Assembly (NCBI RefSeq): GCF_019112545.1 | Contig: NW_025064895.1 | Span: 73,048-137,047, forward strand | DNA length: 64,000 nucleotides | Direction: 5' to 3' | Origin: Guyanagaster necrorhizus | Taxonomy: Eukaryota; Basidiomycota; Agaricomycetes; Agaricales; Physalacriaceae | In this document: positions 24,712 through 36,759 of the stretch, in pieces | Layout of the letters: each line of letters begins with the position of its first letter | How positions within the stretch are numbered: position 1 is the stretch's first letter | Translations under genes and position numbers: made by a program | Notes under the pieces: generated by a model | Told to the model about the DNA's origin: nothing | Seen by the model: only the letters and a program-made list of their open reading frames with translations | Databases searched by the model: none

Positions 24712-25158
24712 ATGCAGTGGACACAAGTATTCTCCCGCAATACCGTTGAAAATTCGGGCAGCACCGCTCGAGATTTCTGTATGCTCGAGCGAAACATGCT
24801 CGCACATATCAAGCTCGCCCTACTCCTCTCTGTCCTCTCGTCGTCGCTTATCCTGCAAGCCCGACTAGTTCCAACAACGGACGAAGGTAGTTACGTCCAA
24901 GCGTATGGGTTGCCTCTTGCAATCATCCAGTTTGTCGCTGCACTATTGGCCATAGCTGCAGGGGTCTGGGAGTACCATGTCGGTTGTCGGGACCTGATGA
25001 AGATGCGAGCATTTCTGGTGGCACCCAAGTATGTATTGCTTCTCTTCAGCTTTTCTTCATGCTTATCTCCTGCAAGGCCTCATTTCGCTATCATGACCAT
25101 TGTCATGGCCATCGTGTTCACTACCTGTGTAATTTTGCTCGACAAGGCTGATACTTGA
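24712..25158 (+). CDS. DUF202-domain membrane protein
   Basis: Small integral membrane protein of the DUF202 family, the same three-helix fold as the membrane part of the yeast vacuolar transporter chaperone Vtc1. The family signature STARDFCMLERNMLAHIKLA leads into helix 1 (LLLSVLSSSLILQARLV). Helix 2 is LAIIQFVAALLAIAAGVWEY, followed by the loop HVGCRDLMKMRAFLVAPK. An intron at about 25029-25071 joins APK to PHFAIMTIVMAIVFTTCVIL, helix 3. The frame ends with TGA near 25156-25158. The first codons before STARDF are weakly supported; an upstream exon is possible. Its biochemical role is unknown. Confidence 0.75.
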   Translation: MQWTQVFSRNTVENSGSTARDFCMLERNMLAHIKLALLLSVLSSSLILQARLVPTTDEGSYVQAYGLPLAIIQFVAALLAIAAGVWEYHVGCRDLMKMRAFLVAPKYVLLLFSFSSCLSPARPHFAIMTIVMAIVFTTCVILLDKADT

Positions 25159-25440
25159 TCAGTGGTGGGTCATGGATAGAAATTAAAAACTTGAAGCTTA
25201 CTCTCTTCTTTGCAGTATCATCATTGGCAGAAAGTTGGGGGAGGCGGATCCATCAGTGTATTGAGCTAGTGTTAGTATACATTTTTCTGTGAAATTCGGT
25301 AGGCCGATATCGGTCCGAAAGCACTGATATGGCAATCAATCGTGCAATGCGTCGATATTTTTTACCTGCACCGTCACTCGCCTTCTTCGCTCTTTCCCTT
25401 TCTCCTTCCTCTTTCCTTCTAACGATATCCTTACGCCCTC

Positions 25441-27621
25441 ATGAAAATCAGCCAAAAAATACAGCAATCCACCAAGGATGACAAGGTCTGGTGGTCCTTT
25501 GAGTACTTTCCTCCTCGGACTGCCCAGGTAATCCTGCTTTTATCTTTGGATCCATCAGGGGAGAGCTTATATTGCCGGCAGGGCCTTCAAAATCTACTAG
25601 ATCGTATAGAACGTATGAGAGCTTTGGGCCCAGAGTTCATTGACATCACCTGGTGAGTAACATACTGCAACCCCCTGGAATCTGACTAAATATTTCTGGA
25701 GGAATGCCGGTGGGCGGACCTCTGATCTTACCGCAGAGATGGTCAAGACATGTCAAGGGATAATTGGGATCGAGACCTGTATGCACCTTACCTGCACGAA
25801 CATGCCCAAAGAAAAGGTCGACATCGCCCTACGAGTACGTTTCTATTGCCTTTGGTTTTGTGCCATCAAGTCATATATTACGGTAGGAAGCAAAGAAATC
25901 CGGATGTCGTAATGTCCTCGCCCTTCGTGGAGACCCTCCCATGGGCAAGGACGACTGGGAAGCCGTGGAGGGTGGATTCGTTCATGGGATCGACCTTGTC
26001 ACGCACATACGGCAAAAATATGGAGACTATTTTGACGTAGCGGTCGCCGGATTCCCACAACATCAACTGCTCCCGCCTGAGGAGCGTGACCAGGAGATGA
26101 AGTATTTGAAGGAGAAGGTCGATGCTGGCGTCAGTTTTATTTTCACGCAGATGTTCTACGACGTAGAGGTCTTTATTGCCTGGGTCAAGGCGGTCCGAAA
26201 AGCCGGCATCACCATTCCAATTGTTCCTGGTATAGCGCCTATACAAACGTGGAACGGATTCCAAAGAGCAACCAGTTTGGCGAAGACCATCATTCCTCAG
26301 TCTTTTTTAGATGCGTTGGAGCCTTATAAGAACGACGATGAGAAGGTCAGGAAGATTGGGACCAAATTGGTGGCAGATATGTGTCGCAGAATCCTTAAGG
26401 AGGATATTGGTATTCGTGGCCTTCATTTCTACACTATGAACCTGGAGAAGGGAACGAAAATGCTCTTAGAAGAGCTTAATCTTGTCCCAAGGGTCGAAAC
26501 CATCAAGCCTCTGCCTTGGAGACAGGCAAGTATCTTCTGTGAATATACCACAATCAATTTATTCAGCTCGATTTCAGTGTCTTACACCTAACCGTCGCAA
26601 GGAAACAATCCGACCCATCTTCTGGGCGAACAGGACTAAATCCTACATTTCTCGCACAGAAAACTGGGACGAGTACCCGAACGGTCGCTTCGGTGATTCT
26701 CGCAGTCCCGCATATGGCGAGCTTGATGGGTACGGTGTCTGGATCAAGCAAACCGTAAGGATTGCTCGTGCGCTATATACACTCACTCCCGCTGAATATA
26801 AATCCAGAAAGAGGACGCTATCAAGCTGTGGGGCGAACCGAAATCGTTGGATGACGTGACAACTCTTTTCGCCAAGTTTTGCAAGGGAACATTATCCGCG
26901 CTGCCATGGTCTGATCAAGCACCAGCAATCGAGACATCCGTCATCGCGAATCAGCTAGCGCAGATGAATGAACTAGGATTTTTTACCATCAACTCACAGC
27001 CGGCTGTCGATGGCGTAAGAAGCGACGACAAAGTATTCGGGTGGGGTCCAAGCAACGGATACGTCTATCAGAAGGTCAGTCCGCCCTCGCTTCGCTTCTT
27101 TTGCGATTCCAGCGGGAATGATATCCGCCCGTTAGGCTTACCTTGAGTTCTTCGTTCAACCCGTCCTGCTTTCCCTTCTGCTCTCGCATATTGAGCGGGA
27201 TAGCAATATCACATACTACGTTATCAATAAGCGTGGCGACTTGCGAACTAACACCCATTCTGATGGACCCAATGCCGTGACGTGGGGAGTATTTCCTGGG
27301 AAAGAGATCGTACAACCTACAATCGTGGAAGCCGTCAGCTTCATGGCGTGGAAGGTGAGCTTTGCAATGTAGACCCGATGAGCCCCTGATTGATCTCGTT
27401 CTCCTTAGGACGAGGCCTTCGAACTCGGTCAGCAATGGGCCAAGGTCTATGACGCCGACTCTCCTTCCCGAAAGGTAATATCCGATCTCATGGACACATG
27501 CTTCCTGGTCAACGTCGTTCACAACGATTTCCACGATCCGGACGCGATTTTCAAACCCTTCTTCCGGGCGGGTGCTGAGTACAAGGCATCTCTTCTCAAC
27601 GGAAATGGTAACGCCAATTAG
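25441..27621 (+). CDS. MET13: Methylenetetrahydrofolate reductase (Met13-like)
   Basis: Flavoenzyme reducing 5,10-methylenetetrahydrofolate to 5-methyltetrahydrofolate, the methyl donor for methionine synthesis. The catalytic TIM-barrel domain is read across exons: [90 protein letters not shown] and [17 protein letters not shown]. The C-terminal regulatory domain includes [26 protein letters not shown] sequence near 26660-26720, [13 protein letters not shown] and [19 protein letters not shown] is at 27619-27621. FIDITWNAGG favours the Met13 over the Met12 paralogue group. At least six short introns are present. Both domains are complete. Confidence 0.95.
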
Positions 27622-27929
27622 AGACCCCTTGTCAGATCATGTCCCTTGCACAATTGCTGTATCTTTCCTTCTATCCGCTCGCTACTGTTTTTTTAACTGT
27701 ATCATTACTCGGGTTCAACCCCCGGTGTTTTTTTACGTCTTCCTTTCTGCATATCCCACATTATCCACCAAGTATTTCAACATCACACTAGCACATCACT
27801 TTATACTCTGCATCAACTGCATACATACTGCATCCAACTGCATCAGACATCTGCTCAGGATATATTCTACATATACTCCATCCAAATACAGATACAATAA
27901 CACTCAAAAAACCCGCAGTACAATCTCTA
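27622..27929. other. Convergent intergenic region between MTHFR and ELMO-domain gene
   Basis: About 310 bp, AT- and pyrimidine-rich, holding the two 3' untranslated regions. A T-arm-like hairpin near 27705-27725 lacks the rest of a tRNA and was rejected. Confidence 0.55.
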
Positions 27930-30843
27930 TTATAGGTCCGAGAAGAAGAAATCCGTATTGGCGGGTGGTGGGCCAGCAATAAGCCCACTGGGTATCTCAA
28001 CCTTTTCTCCAGACAAATCTATACGAATACAAGGCGATTGATATCAACAGGCAATTAAAAGAATAACAAACGGAACGCACCCAAGAGTTTAATCTTCAGC
28101 CCTATCTCTGTCAGTGCTTGCACAAAACCAGCCGTCTCTTGAGAAGCAACATGACCACCATCGCGACGTAGCATGTTCAAACCGTCGGTCCAATCAGCCC
28201 AGCGAGACTGGTCCGGAGCAATCTGATCTGCCAGCGACCCTTCGTGAGCGCTCAGTAACGAGAAGGACAACGGAGATGGTCCCGTCGGACTGGTCGGCGG
28301 GAGGTCATTGTGATCACGGAGGACACCCGGAGGTGCTATACATGTTCCAGTCGCGATCTCGCTAATCGCAGCCACTTCGATCCGTTCAGGCAAGTCCTCC
28401 AGTCCATTCCGAACGAGAAACTTCACACTGCTGTCAACGTAGTGCAGGTACTTGAGGGCATTATCCTGTACAATGAAAGATGGGCCATTGATAAGGGACC
28501 ATAGGAATTGGAACCGTACCAGGCGCATAAATCGCCAAGGCCTACTAGGCCGACGAGATGACTCTCTGGTCGCAGGGGAAGACGGGGAAAGTGCATTGAC
28601 AAACCATGCACCCTGTAGTAAACATTGAATTCTTTGTTGCCGAACAAATTCAAACGACTCCTTGTATATCTTCGCTCGAAGATTTCTGTGCCCGAAAATA
28701 GAAGTCATGAAGAAATAGAGACGCAACATACATACCGTATCGGAACTTTGCTTAAAAGGTCATCCTCCATCTCCAGTTCCTGCATTTGTCTGTCCCTAAC
28801 CGCTTTGTATTCACATTCAAGGAAGTCATGTTCCACTTCATGCCACGGACGAACGTTCTCGCTGCGAAGCCCAACCTTCACCCTATATCATGATCAGCAT
28901 TTGAAAAAGATTCACAAAAGATCGTCCCGACGCACTGGCTACGGACTAAAGCCGCAACGCGGGTGAAATCATCAGCCGCCGCACCACTTTCGCCCCACAT
29001 TCGAATGAAGAAATGAGTGGCTAGGGAATGTGCTTTTGAAAAATCTAAAAAGAAAGGCTGGAACGTTGTGGAAGTGGAATCTATGTAATTGCTGATGAGG
29101 ACGTGGAGGTCGCATTGAGCCAGAAACACATACAACCGGGAGCAAATATAGCCCAGTGTTCTGACAAAAGTTCGACAACTTCGTTTGAAGCTTTTCCAAT
29201 AGGACATCTCCTTTTTTCAGGACGGCTGAGCTGTTCAAGAATAACCTATCACGGCACATATATTCATACATTTTTTGATGTTTGAAATTGAACACGCTTA
29301 CTTTAGAAAAGTCAGGATCACTTGTCACAAAATTTTTCTGAGACAGATTCATCAGTTGGGAATTTCGTCATGGCTGAAAACGTTTACCAGACAATCGAGA
29401 CCCAGAACTCCTACATCTCGGAACTCTTGTTCGATATCTTCGGAGTCAAAACCTAGCTTCCGCCATCTGACTACCGTATTATCCGCATCTATATGCTCTT
29501 CTAATTTGCTGCTCGTCCAGATGAACCTCAGATCTGCATCATGGGCCGGCTGATTCTGAGGATCCAGAGGCGTCGTCTTCTTCCGGTGAGTGACACGAAT
29601 GATGTTCGCCTGGAAATCCAGGATGCATGAAGTTAGGTCCTCAATCGTGTGTGACGACATGAGGCGCTACATAACAATGAATAAGGCTCGCAGAGGAGTA
29701 AACAATAAAACGTACAACAACAGCTTTGCGAACATTTAATCTTTCCATCTCGGATATAAATTCTTCCCAGCGCGAATCACTCGCATGCGCCAATAAGGAG
29801 TTAATGAGCATCATGCTGATAAAATGATGAATTAACTATTTCACTGCGGTAATAGAATACAAGGGTCGCACCTGTGCTGCACCATAGCCGTATCTGCGCT
29901 TCCCAGTCGGCTAATAACCGTTTCAAGCAATCCCCGTTCTCTTCTCATTTGCTCAAACACAACATGGAATCCGTATCTATATACTGACCCTGCAGGGATA
30001 TCTGGAGGGAGAGAACTCGAGCTCGGGATCATCGTGGGTGCTGTAAAAGGATCCGCCTCGACTAATTTCTTGAGAATCGCAGTTGCAGGGCGACAGACGT
30101 TAATTAGAGACTGAGATGAAGAAAGAATCTGAACAATTTTGAAAATAAATGTATCGTCCAGATTTGACCAGCCGTAATCTAGCTCCATTAAATTTTGCAT
30201 AGCCGTTAACGCGTACTGTGGGGGGTGTGGGCTGAGTGGTGTAGGAAATAAAGCCAAATGATCCGTACCGCAAGAACATTCCCATGGGACGTATATATAA
30301 CATCCACAAGTTCAGCGAGGCCATTATTATTGATAAAATGGTGGGCAAAGTCCTCCTCCTGTTCTCTGTATGTCAATACGATTCGGTAACGCGATGACTA
30401 TCCAACGTACGCGAATGAACTTTTGCAACGAAAACAACACCAATCGTAGCTTTTCATCACGCATACTGAGCTTGTCGATGATTTCCTTGGCTTCTCGTGA
30501 GGGAGAAGCGACAAGTCTGACGCATATGATGGGCGATGAGCAACGTTGGGCATGGTAAGGACACGCACTTAAGATTGACCTTGGTCTTAATCTTCTTTCT
30601 GAGATTATCATTCGTGACCAACTCGTCTGTCTCATCCCTCAGCACGTAATCCGTCGATACCCCCTTAATCTTCAAATTGACGCAGAGCTGTTTGACGACG
30701 TCGTCCACGGTAAGCGTAGGATCGATGCGAGCCCTGACGGTGACTCCCTCCCCTGTCGAGACATTGTTCGTAGGCACTAATCCGGGCCTGTGGACACCAT
30801 CTATTGCATGAAGTGGCGACAGAGGGCTTCCGTTGGTGCTCAT
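27930..30843 (-). CDS. ELMO/CED-12 domain protein
   Basis: Member of the engulfment-and-motility family; animal ELMO works with DOCK-type exchange factors to activate Rac and shape the actin cytoskeleton. The N-terminal part (TVRARIDPTLTVDDVVKQLC, then TDELVTNDNLRKKIK) looks like a ubiquitin-like/RA fold, followed by armadillo-like helices. The ELMO domain carries VVRWRKLGFDSEDIEQEFRD and VGVLGLDCL. A C-terminal PH-like segment contains RWADWTDGLNMLRRDGG and ALTEIGLKIKLL. The last exon, joined through an intron near 27998-28063, adds DLSGEKVEIPSGLIAGPPPA and NTDFFFSDL with TAA at 27930-27932. The start at 30843 (MSTNGSPLSP) is chosen because a GTGAGT...CCAG intron lies just upstream, apparently in the leader. 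Confidence 0.88.
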
Positions 30844-31599
30844 GGCAGTGGAGAGAGCGCTGGATGTCGTCGCATTCAGATAGGCAGTAATGATGCCACA
30901 CTCATGCAACTCACCAGCTATCGATGAAAAAGTAGGCGACAACGTTCAGTCAAGATGAAGAAATGGCCCAATTCGGACGAATGAGCGGGATAATACTTTA
31001 TATCATTTCATGGAACACGGCAAGGTATTGTAAAAACGTGTCCACATGCTAGAGCTCATGGTACGAGTACTTGCCTGTTCAAATAATGATAGTTTTTATA
31101 TCCAAACGAGTGCGGTCGTATCCAAGAGGCCGCTGTGTAATGGGATCATTAGTATACGTGATAGGTATCGGAAGCGAAATGAGTGAAAAATGATCAGAAA
31201 GCGATAATAGCATCCAATGTACGGCGAGCCGTACTCAGACTGACGTGCAAATATGAAACGTATTCATCACAGTGGGAAAGACCAAAAAAAAGGTGCTCAA
31301 GTAAGAGAATGAGAACATACCTGTAGGCGTCAAGTATCAGAGGATTAAAAACGACCGTGTGCACAAGTACAGTCGTCAGTGGCACCGGACCGTCCAAAAA
31401 TTAAGATAGATGGCGGATTTGTGGGAATAAGGGCAAGCGAGGATACAGATGGAGAGAGGGGAAAGAAGAAAATACCGTGCAGCCTCGTGGAATTGTGGTC
31501 GTGGGAATTTAATGTGGCTCGGTCCGGTCCACATGGTCAATGCCGTTTTTCTCTCACCCCCCGTGCCCGCAAACTTGCATTCATCATTTACTCGTCACA
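30844..31599. other. Intergenic: ELMO gene leader with likely intron, then no recognised feature
   Basis: About 755 bp. Close to the ELMO start, minus-strand sequence at about 30855-30913 has a strong GTGAGT donor and a CCAG acceptor, so a spliced 5' leader is likely. Further right no gene, RNA or repeat was recognised, up to the end of the decayed aminopeptidase. Confidence 0.5.
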
Positions 31600-32745
31600 T
31601 CAAACAGCCCATTCATACACAAATGCAACTCCCACTTTCGCAAACTCCAAGGAGGGTGTCCAAGAAAAACCGGTGGCATTAATGGTGTTACTGGAGCTGT
31701 AAGTCCGGGGTTGTCGTAAGGGAAGATGGAAGTGTAGCCACTGTACGATCAGAGCATGCGTATCCACAATACAAAATGAAAGAAAAATGTAAACACCATT
31801 TAAGACGGAACAGCAGAAAGGAATTAGACGAACCGGCAATATGTATTGTCCATGGGATAGACGAGTCGGTGTCAATTATTTTCCCCAGAAAGACATTCAA
31901 ATCATCATCGATACAATCGCGGCCTGATGAAATTCGGATGGGAATTCCGCACTGTCGGATCTACGTAAGTACTAGCCTCGATGTTGTCATCGGCATAACT
32001 GTCGGTGATATCTTGCGACCCAACAAGTCCGACTTCTTCAGCAGAGTACCAGTGAAACTCAACGCGGTTTGAAATCGGCTGCAATGAGGGCCCGGAATGC
32101 TTCAATGAGTTCCATCATCATCAGCACCGGGTACGCAACTGGAAGAGGGACTGTTAAGGTTAATTGAGTCCATGTGCGAGCCCAGGATCGAAGCCCCAGA
32201 GCCTGGGATCTTGCGAAGGTGCTGAATTTCTGGAACCGGAGTGAACTTGGCCATGGAAGCGTGGTCACGGTTATTGGCAGTCAGTGGTGTTTATCCAATA
32301 ACAAGAGGCTTTCAATGTACCGGCGAATGAGGTTACATTGGAAACGGTATCTAGAATCCAATTCCTTGCCTGTAATCCCATGCTCGACGTATAATATCGG
32401 TTAGTAGAAGAAGTCAAGTTCGCGAGAAGCTCTCCATGTTAGAGATGGAGACCGTGTTCAAAATAGGTTCTACCTCCGATTGTTTCGACGGAGTGAGATT
32501 CAAAGTCCTCAACTGTAATCAATACCAACCAAAAAGCAAAAAGAAATGCCAGACTCACAAGTAGTTTTACCCGCAAATACCATCTCCTTCGGGGGCAGCT
32601 TCTGCTCGAGCTAGCAGACATCAGTCATATCGAACTGAAGAGAACACACGAAGGCTCAAGAAGGGATCTTCTGTGATAATCCTGCGAACGTACGAATTGC
32701 ACCTCTTCGCGTATAAGATACAACTTCTCATCCTCGGTCTTCTAT
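31600..32745 (-). pseudogene. Decayed M28 metallo-aminopeptidase (secreted leucine aminopeptidase type)
   Basis: Colinear pieces of a fungal M28 leucine aminopeptidase lie in different frames. From the 5' side: TEDEKLYLIREEVQF near 32700-32740; PILNTVSISNMESF, then after a one-base loss LANLTSSTNRYYTSSMGLQA; SHMDSINLN near 32155-32178; PGADDDG near 32113-32130; a shift to LIEAFRALIAADFKP; VEFHWYSAEEVGLVGSQ near 32010-32060; CGYACSD near 31765; and GFSWTPSLEFAKVGVAF with VYEWAV and TGA at 31600-31602. Zinc-ligand motifs HMDS, GADDD and SAEE remain, but at least three frame breaks and stops separate them, and the histidine expected after CGYACSD has become Arg. No simple intron set repairs it. 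Confidence 0.8.
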
Positions 32746-34129
32746 ACAGGGCCTTCACCATCCACGATACTGAGAAGGCAATATCCTTGAGCAGATTCGC
32801 TTCGATCTCGTCGAGGCGCCGACTGAACCAAGACCGTCAAACCGCATTATGAAGATGACACGGAAAAGAAGAATCAACGAAGTAACAGACATGCAATCAC
32901 AACCACTTGATTTTATATGCGTTAATCGTATCCATGGGTAGCCACAAAGACATCACTCGTGCCATACAACGACGGTCTCCACACACAGAAGCACTCTAAT
33001 GACACCAAGCCAAGCGATTCGCAGAGAGTGAACGCGAAGTGACGATACACTCACAAGACTCATTCTGTTGTTCGAAGGCGAGGACGGAGAGAAATATCAC
33101 TCTGCAGAGTCATGAAATCTAGCCATTTGCTGCGAATCAAAGTTCAACTGTGAAAAACCCAAAAACCCAAAAAAAGCCCGCGTGCCATACTGCTAGTTGG
33201 CATGTCATAAATCGCAATGAAATCATCTTTACCTCTCGTTGTACCCTATGCTTTCGAGTACAGTAAGGACCACCACTGGCAAAGACCTATTCTGCTGCGT
33301 GATGCCAGTCCACAGTGCCCAGACTTTGATTTTTCCAACTCCGTTGCTCCGACGAAATTCAGATTGATAATTTTTATCCTGACGTCTAGTAATCTTCATA
33401 GCTCACATCCTCTTCTTCGACCTTTGGTCCATCCTATGAAAGCAAGGTGTACGAAATATCGTCTCTGTAAACAAGATTTAGAGAGCCACCATTTAAAATG
33501 TGAGTGCTTGTGAGTCCTTCGTATCCCCGTATAGGACGATCCACCGCATGTATGATTAGAACATCTTTTTTTATAGAGCGCCCTACTAAATTATTTATGG
33601 ATTACCCACTTGATTACACTCTTAGGTTGAAAACTTAAAGAAGAGATGGTATCCATCTTTGATCTACCTTTTGCCTGGGTTGAAATTTATCCGACCACTA
33701 AGGTTAGACTTATGCAGTGCCGGAAGGTGCGTGTATGCCGCGAGTGCGATAAATTTACCATCGGCTATCATATGGATAATTAACGATACCCGGGGATTCA
33801 ACCTTCGATACATGTTTCAGCACGTATTCTTTTTGACTGGTCGTTGAGTGCTCTTTGAGGTCTACTATTTGTCTACTAGTCACCTTACTATTGGTCCCGC
33901 TTTTCCGCTCCGAATACTACGGCTCCAATTTCTTTTTTTTTGCAAGAAAACCACCACTGTTCAGGCATCTCAATTGAATAAATGTAGTACATGCCAAGTT
34001 ACGGTATAGCGTATGATGCTGGACACACGATCGCAATCCGATCATCATTCCCGACTCGTGTCATCAGGTGCCCCCCTGAACAAACAAAGATAAATCGCAA
34101 CTTGGACTCGAATTCCATCCATCGACACA
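32746..34129. other. Intergenic, no recognised gene
   Basis: About 1.4 kb between the decayed aminopeptidase and the disordered orphan. The left part may be the old promoter and signal-peptide exon of the aminopeptidase, now unreadable. The right part, just before 34130, is the expected promoter of the orphan. Plus-strand frames at 33217-33513 and 33659-33847 show no protein-like pattern. Confidence 0.5.
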
Positions 34130-36250
34130 ATGTCCACTATGTCTACCTCTATCGACGATAGTATTCCTCAAAGCACGTCTAACCCTCTAATTGACTTGGA
34201 GAAATCCTTTGTCGATCTACATGCTTCTAGTCTTCTTATGGAGTCACTTTCCATGGACTCGTTATCAACAGTATCTTCAGAACCTAATATCCCGCCATTC
34301 CCTCCTGGATGCATGGTACCCATGTCGACAATTCTCAACGTATCTGTCAAGGCGGGCGAGCTCAACGCAACCATTACTGTCCCAACTCCTCCACGGCTCC
34401 GTACAATGCTGATGGAGAATCTCTGCATCGAGAAGTGGGCAGTATGTTCGGTTCTACCCTAAATTTCTGCATGCAGTTCTCAGGTTTTTTAGGAAAGTCT
34501 TTCTTCCGATACTATTGCCTCAGACCACACGCCATGGGGAGATCCGGAATGTGTAGACGCCCCAGCATGGGTGCCTGAAGGTTCGATGTACCCACCTGAA
34601 GAGTTCAGAGCATCTCTTCAAAACAAACGCCACATTTGGGAACCAACTCCGCCAACTCCTCGAACATCTACGCGGACCTCTGTTCGAAAATCTACGTACC
34701 ATCGCGATAACCTAGTGTTTGAACGCAAAATCACGCTCAGAACTGAAGGGGAGACGAAACGCTGGTCGGTTAAGATTCCCGCAAACACCATGGAGTCCGA
34801 CGTGGTTGACATGATGCTGCAATTACGCGATTTGAACAAATATTTCTCTGACACCCCAGGCCCTGAGGAGGAGGCCGTTAGCCCGCCTCCCTCTCCACCA
34901 TCTCTAATGGTCTCCAATTCTCACTTTGCCGTACCTATATCTCTTGATTCTTTAGGAACTATCAACTCTAAAGCTGGTGCACCAACTTCTATAGCAACTC
35001 GGAGGCAGAAATCGCTCCCGCCACTCTCCTTAAACGACAACAAAATGAAAGACATTGTATACCCTGACATTCCTACGGCCTTTTTGGGGACGCCTTCATA
35101 CGCCCCTCACTTCGACCCTACTAGCGTCGCCGACGAGTCTATGAACCTCCAGGACATGGTTGGAAGTCTGCGATCACGATGTTCGTCTCTTCAGGTCAAG
35201 ACTCCGCAGGACGATGATTTCAACAGCATACGGGCCAATCCGCCGCTTGATGATGAATGGGCTTTTGCAGACGTGTTGAGCCAACCTTTCCTTTCACCTT
35301 CGAATTACTGTGCTACGACAGTTCCTCCATCAAAAGATGATTCATTTGCACTCGTCACAGACGATCAGACTGTGCTGCTTGATGAAACACTTGTCGGTAG
35401 TGCTATTTCAATGCTCAAGGCTCTTGATCCCAATCATCTCAAGTTCCATGGACCACCGTCTGGGATTCCGCCTGTGGCTTCAGACTACCTTCCTCCCTCG
35501 TCACCTCTTCCGTCTTGTCCAGTTCCTACAAACGCCATCTTGCCCCGTGGTATATTGAAGCGATGCAAAAGCGTCAGGTTTGCGTCTTCGAGTCAGGAAT
35601 ACGAGATTCCGGTGCAGAGCAGTGCCTCTCCACGCTCTCGTCATACAACCGGCACATCTACACCACTTAGCCACCGAGCAATGAAGCGCCACGCGATCAA
35701 GGCTCCTACAAGCAAAAGGGTTCCCCCCCAGGATATTACGCCTAGTAAAGATCAGCCCACGTTTTTACATGCAGCCGAACGTCAGAAACCTAGGACTATT
35801 GTTCGTTCTACAGTCATGGCCTCTCCGCCTCGGGTGATGTCGACACCACCCGTTGAGAGACGTCCAACATCTCTTCGTTTCCTAACTAAGACGACGGTCA
35901 GACATAGTCAACCTGCGGTCTCTTCCCCTATATCAACGATAGAGGAGCGCTTGCGCTCGCCAACGACGTTAACAGCAACTACGAATGCATCACCCCTGAA
36001 GTCAAGGCCTTCTCACACCTCACCCCTGGGCCGTTATTCTTTTGGTCGTGCAGTGGTCAATGCACTCCAAGGAGCTCAAGGTGTTGGCAGTGGTAAGGAA
36101 AACCAGGCAAAATCGAAGGCGTCACTATCCCCGGCAGGAAATCCATCAAAGTCGACGATCGATGAGAATTCAATAAAGCGTGGGAGGCAGGGGGAAAAGA
36201 AGAGTCGTATGCCGTTGCCATTGAAGAATATCTTGACTCGATTCAAATAA
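34130..36250 (+). CDS. Disordered fungal orphan with a PP1-docking-like motif
   Basis: Function not recognised. Exon 1 runs from MSTMSTSIDDSIPQSTSNPL to MENLCIEKWA. An intron beginning GTATGT at about 34442 and ending TTTTTTAG joins in frame to ESLSSDTIASDHTPWGDPEC. The remaining frame is open to TAA at 36248-36250, giving close to 690 residues. Most of the protein is Ser/Pro/Thr-rich and probably disordered, with a better-ordered stretch around NLVFERKITLRTEGETKRWS. The segment ILKRCKSVRFAS at about 35553-35587 contains K-S-V-R-F, matching the RVxF class of protein phosphatase 1 docking motifs. The C terminus is basic (KKSRMPLPLKNILTRFK). A nuclear or cytoskeletal regulator is a guess. Confidence 0.75.
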
Positions 36251-36485
36251 GTGTACTGATGATGGGGCGGGTTGGACTGGTGACTCTTAACCGCAGTATT
36301 GCATGTCTAGAGTTGACTACTATGAAGCGGTCTCACCAGACCCGAAAAAACAATCACACGAGAAATTTTCCTTTTGCCAACAAATGAGTACACCTGCGCG
36401 TGATGGGTAAGTTAAACCCCACTGCCAGCAGGGACCTGGGAATCTGAATTTCTGTCATTTTCTGATGCAAAAATCATGAAAACCC

Positions 36486-36489
36486 AAAA
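36486..36489 (-). terminator. RNA polymerase III terminator of tRNA-Pro
   Basis: Four T residues on the minus strand begin 8 bp after the last tRNA base; a second T run follows further downstream near 36469-36473. This is the usual polymerase III stop signal. Confidence 0.65.
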
Positions 36490-36497
36490 TGAATTTA

Positions 36498-36583
36498 GGG
36501 CCTGACCGGGAATTGAACCCGGGACCTCCTCGATAATCACTATATAGCCCTAACAAGGAATCATACTACTAGACCATCAGGCC
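36498..36583 (-). tRNA. tRNA-Pro (anticodon AGG) with a 14-nt intron
   Basis: The acceptor stem GGCCTGA pairs with TCAGGCC, followed by a C discriminator. A D arm starts GTCTAGTAGTATGAT. The anticodon stem CCTTG/CGAGG encloses loop TTAGGG...T with anticodon AGG at 36549-36551. The 14-nt intron CTATATAGTGATTA sits at 36534-36547, directly after position 37, the canonical site. The T arm is CCGGG-TTCAATT-CCCGG. The mature tRNA is 72 nt before CCA addition. A34 would be edited to inosine to read CCU, CCC and CCA. Confidence 0.95.
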
Positions 36584-36759
36584 AATAACAATGGTTCCGT
36601 CTAAGCCTACAGGCTGGTCAAGCCAAATGTCTGTTGCACACAAGCCAAGACCCTCCCTCACCATTATAGATTCGAAGGTAACGCTCTTGGCTTTCACCGC
36701 TGAAAGTATAGATTCTACTATAGTACATAACACAGGCTGTAATGATCTTAAGAACCTCC

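Noticed and set aside
27700..27730. T-arm-like hairpin (CGGG-TTCAACC-CCCGG) suggesting a tRNA
   Set aside because: No matching acceptor, D or anticodon arms within 90 bp on either strand.
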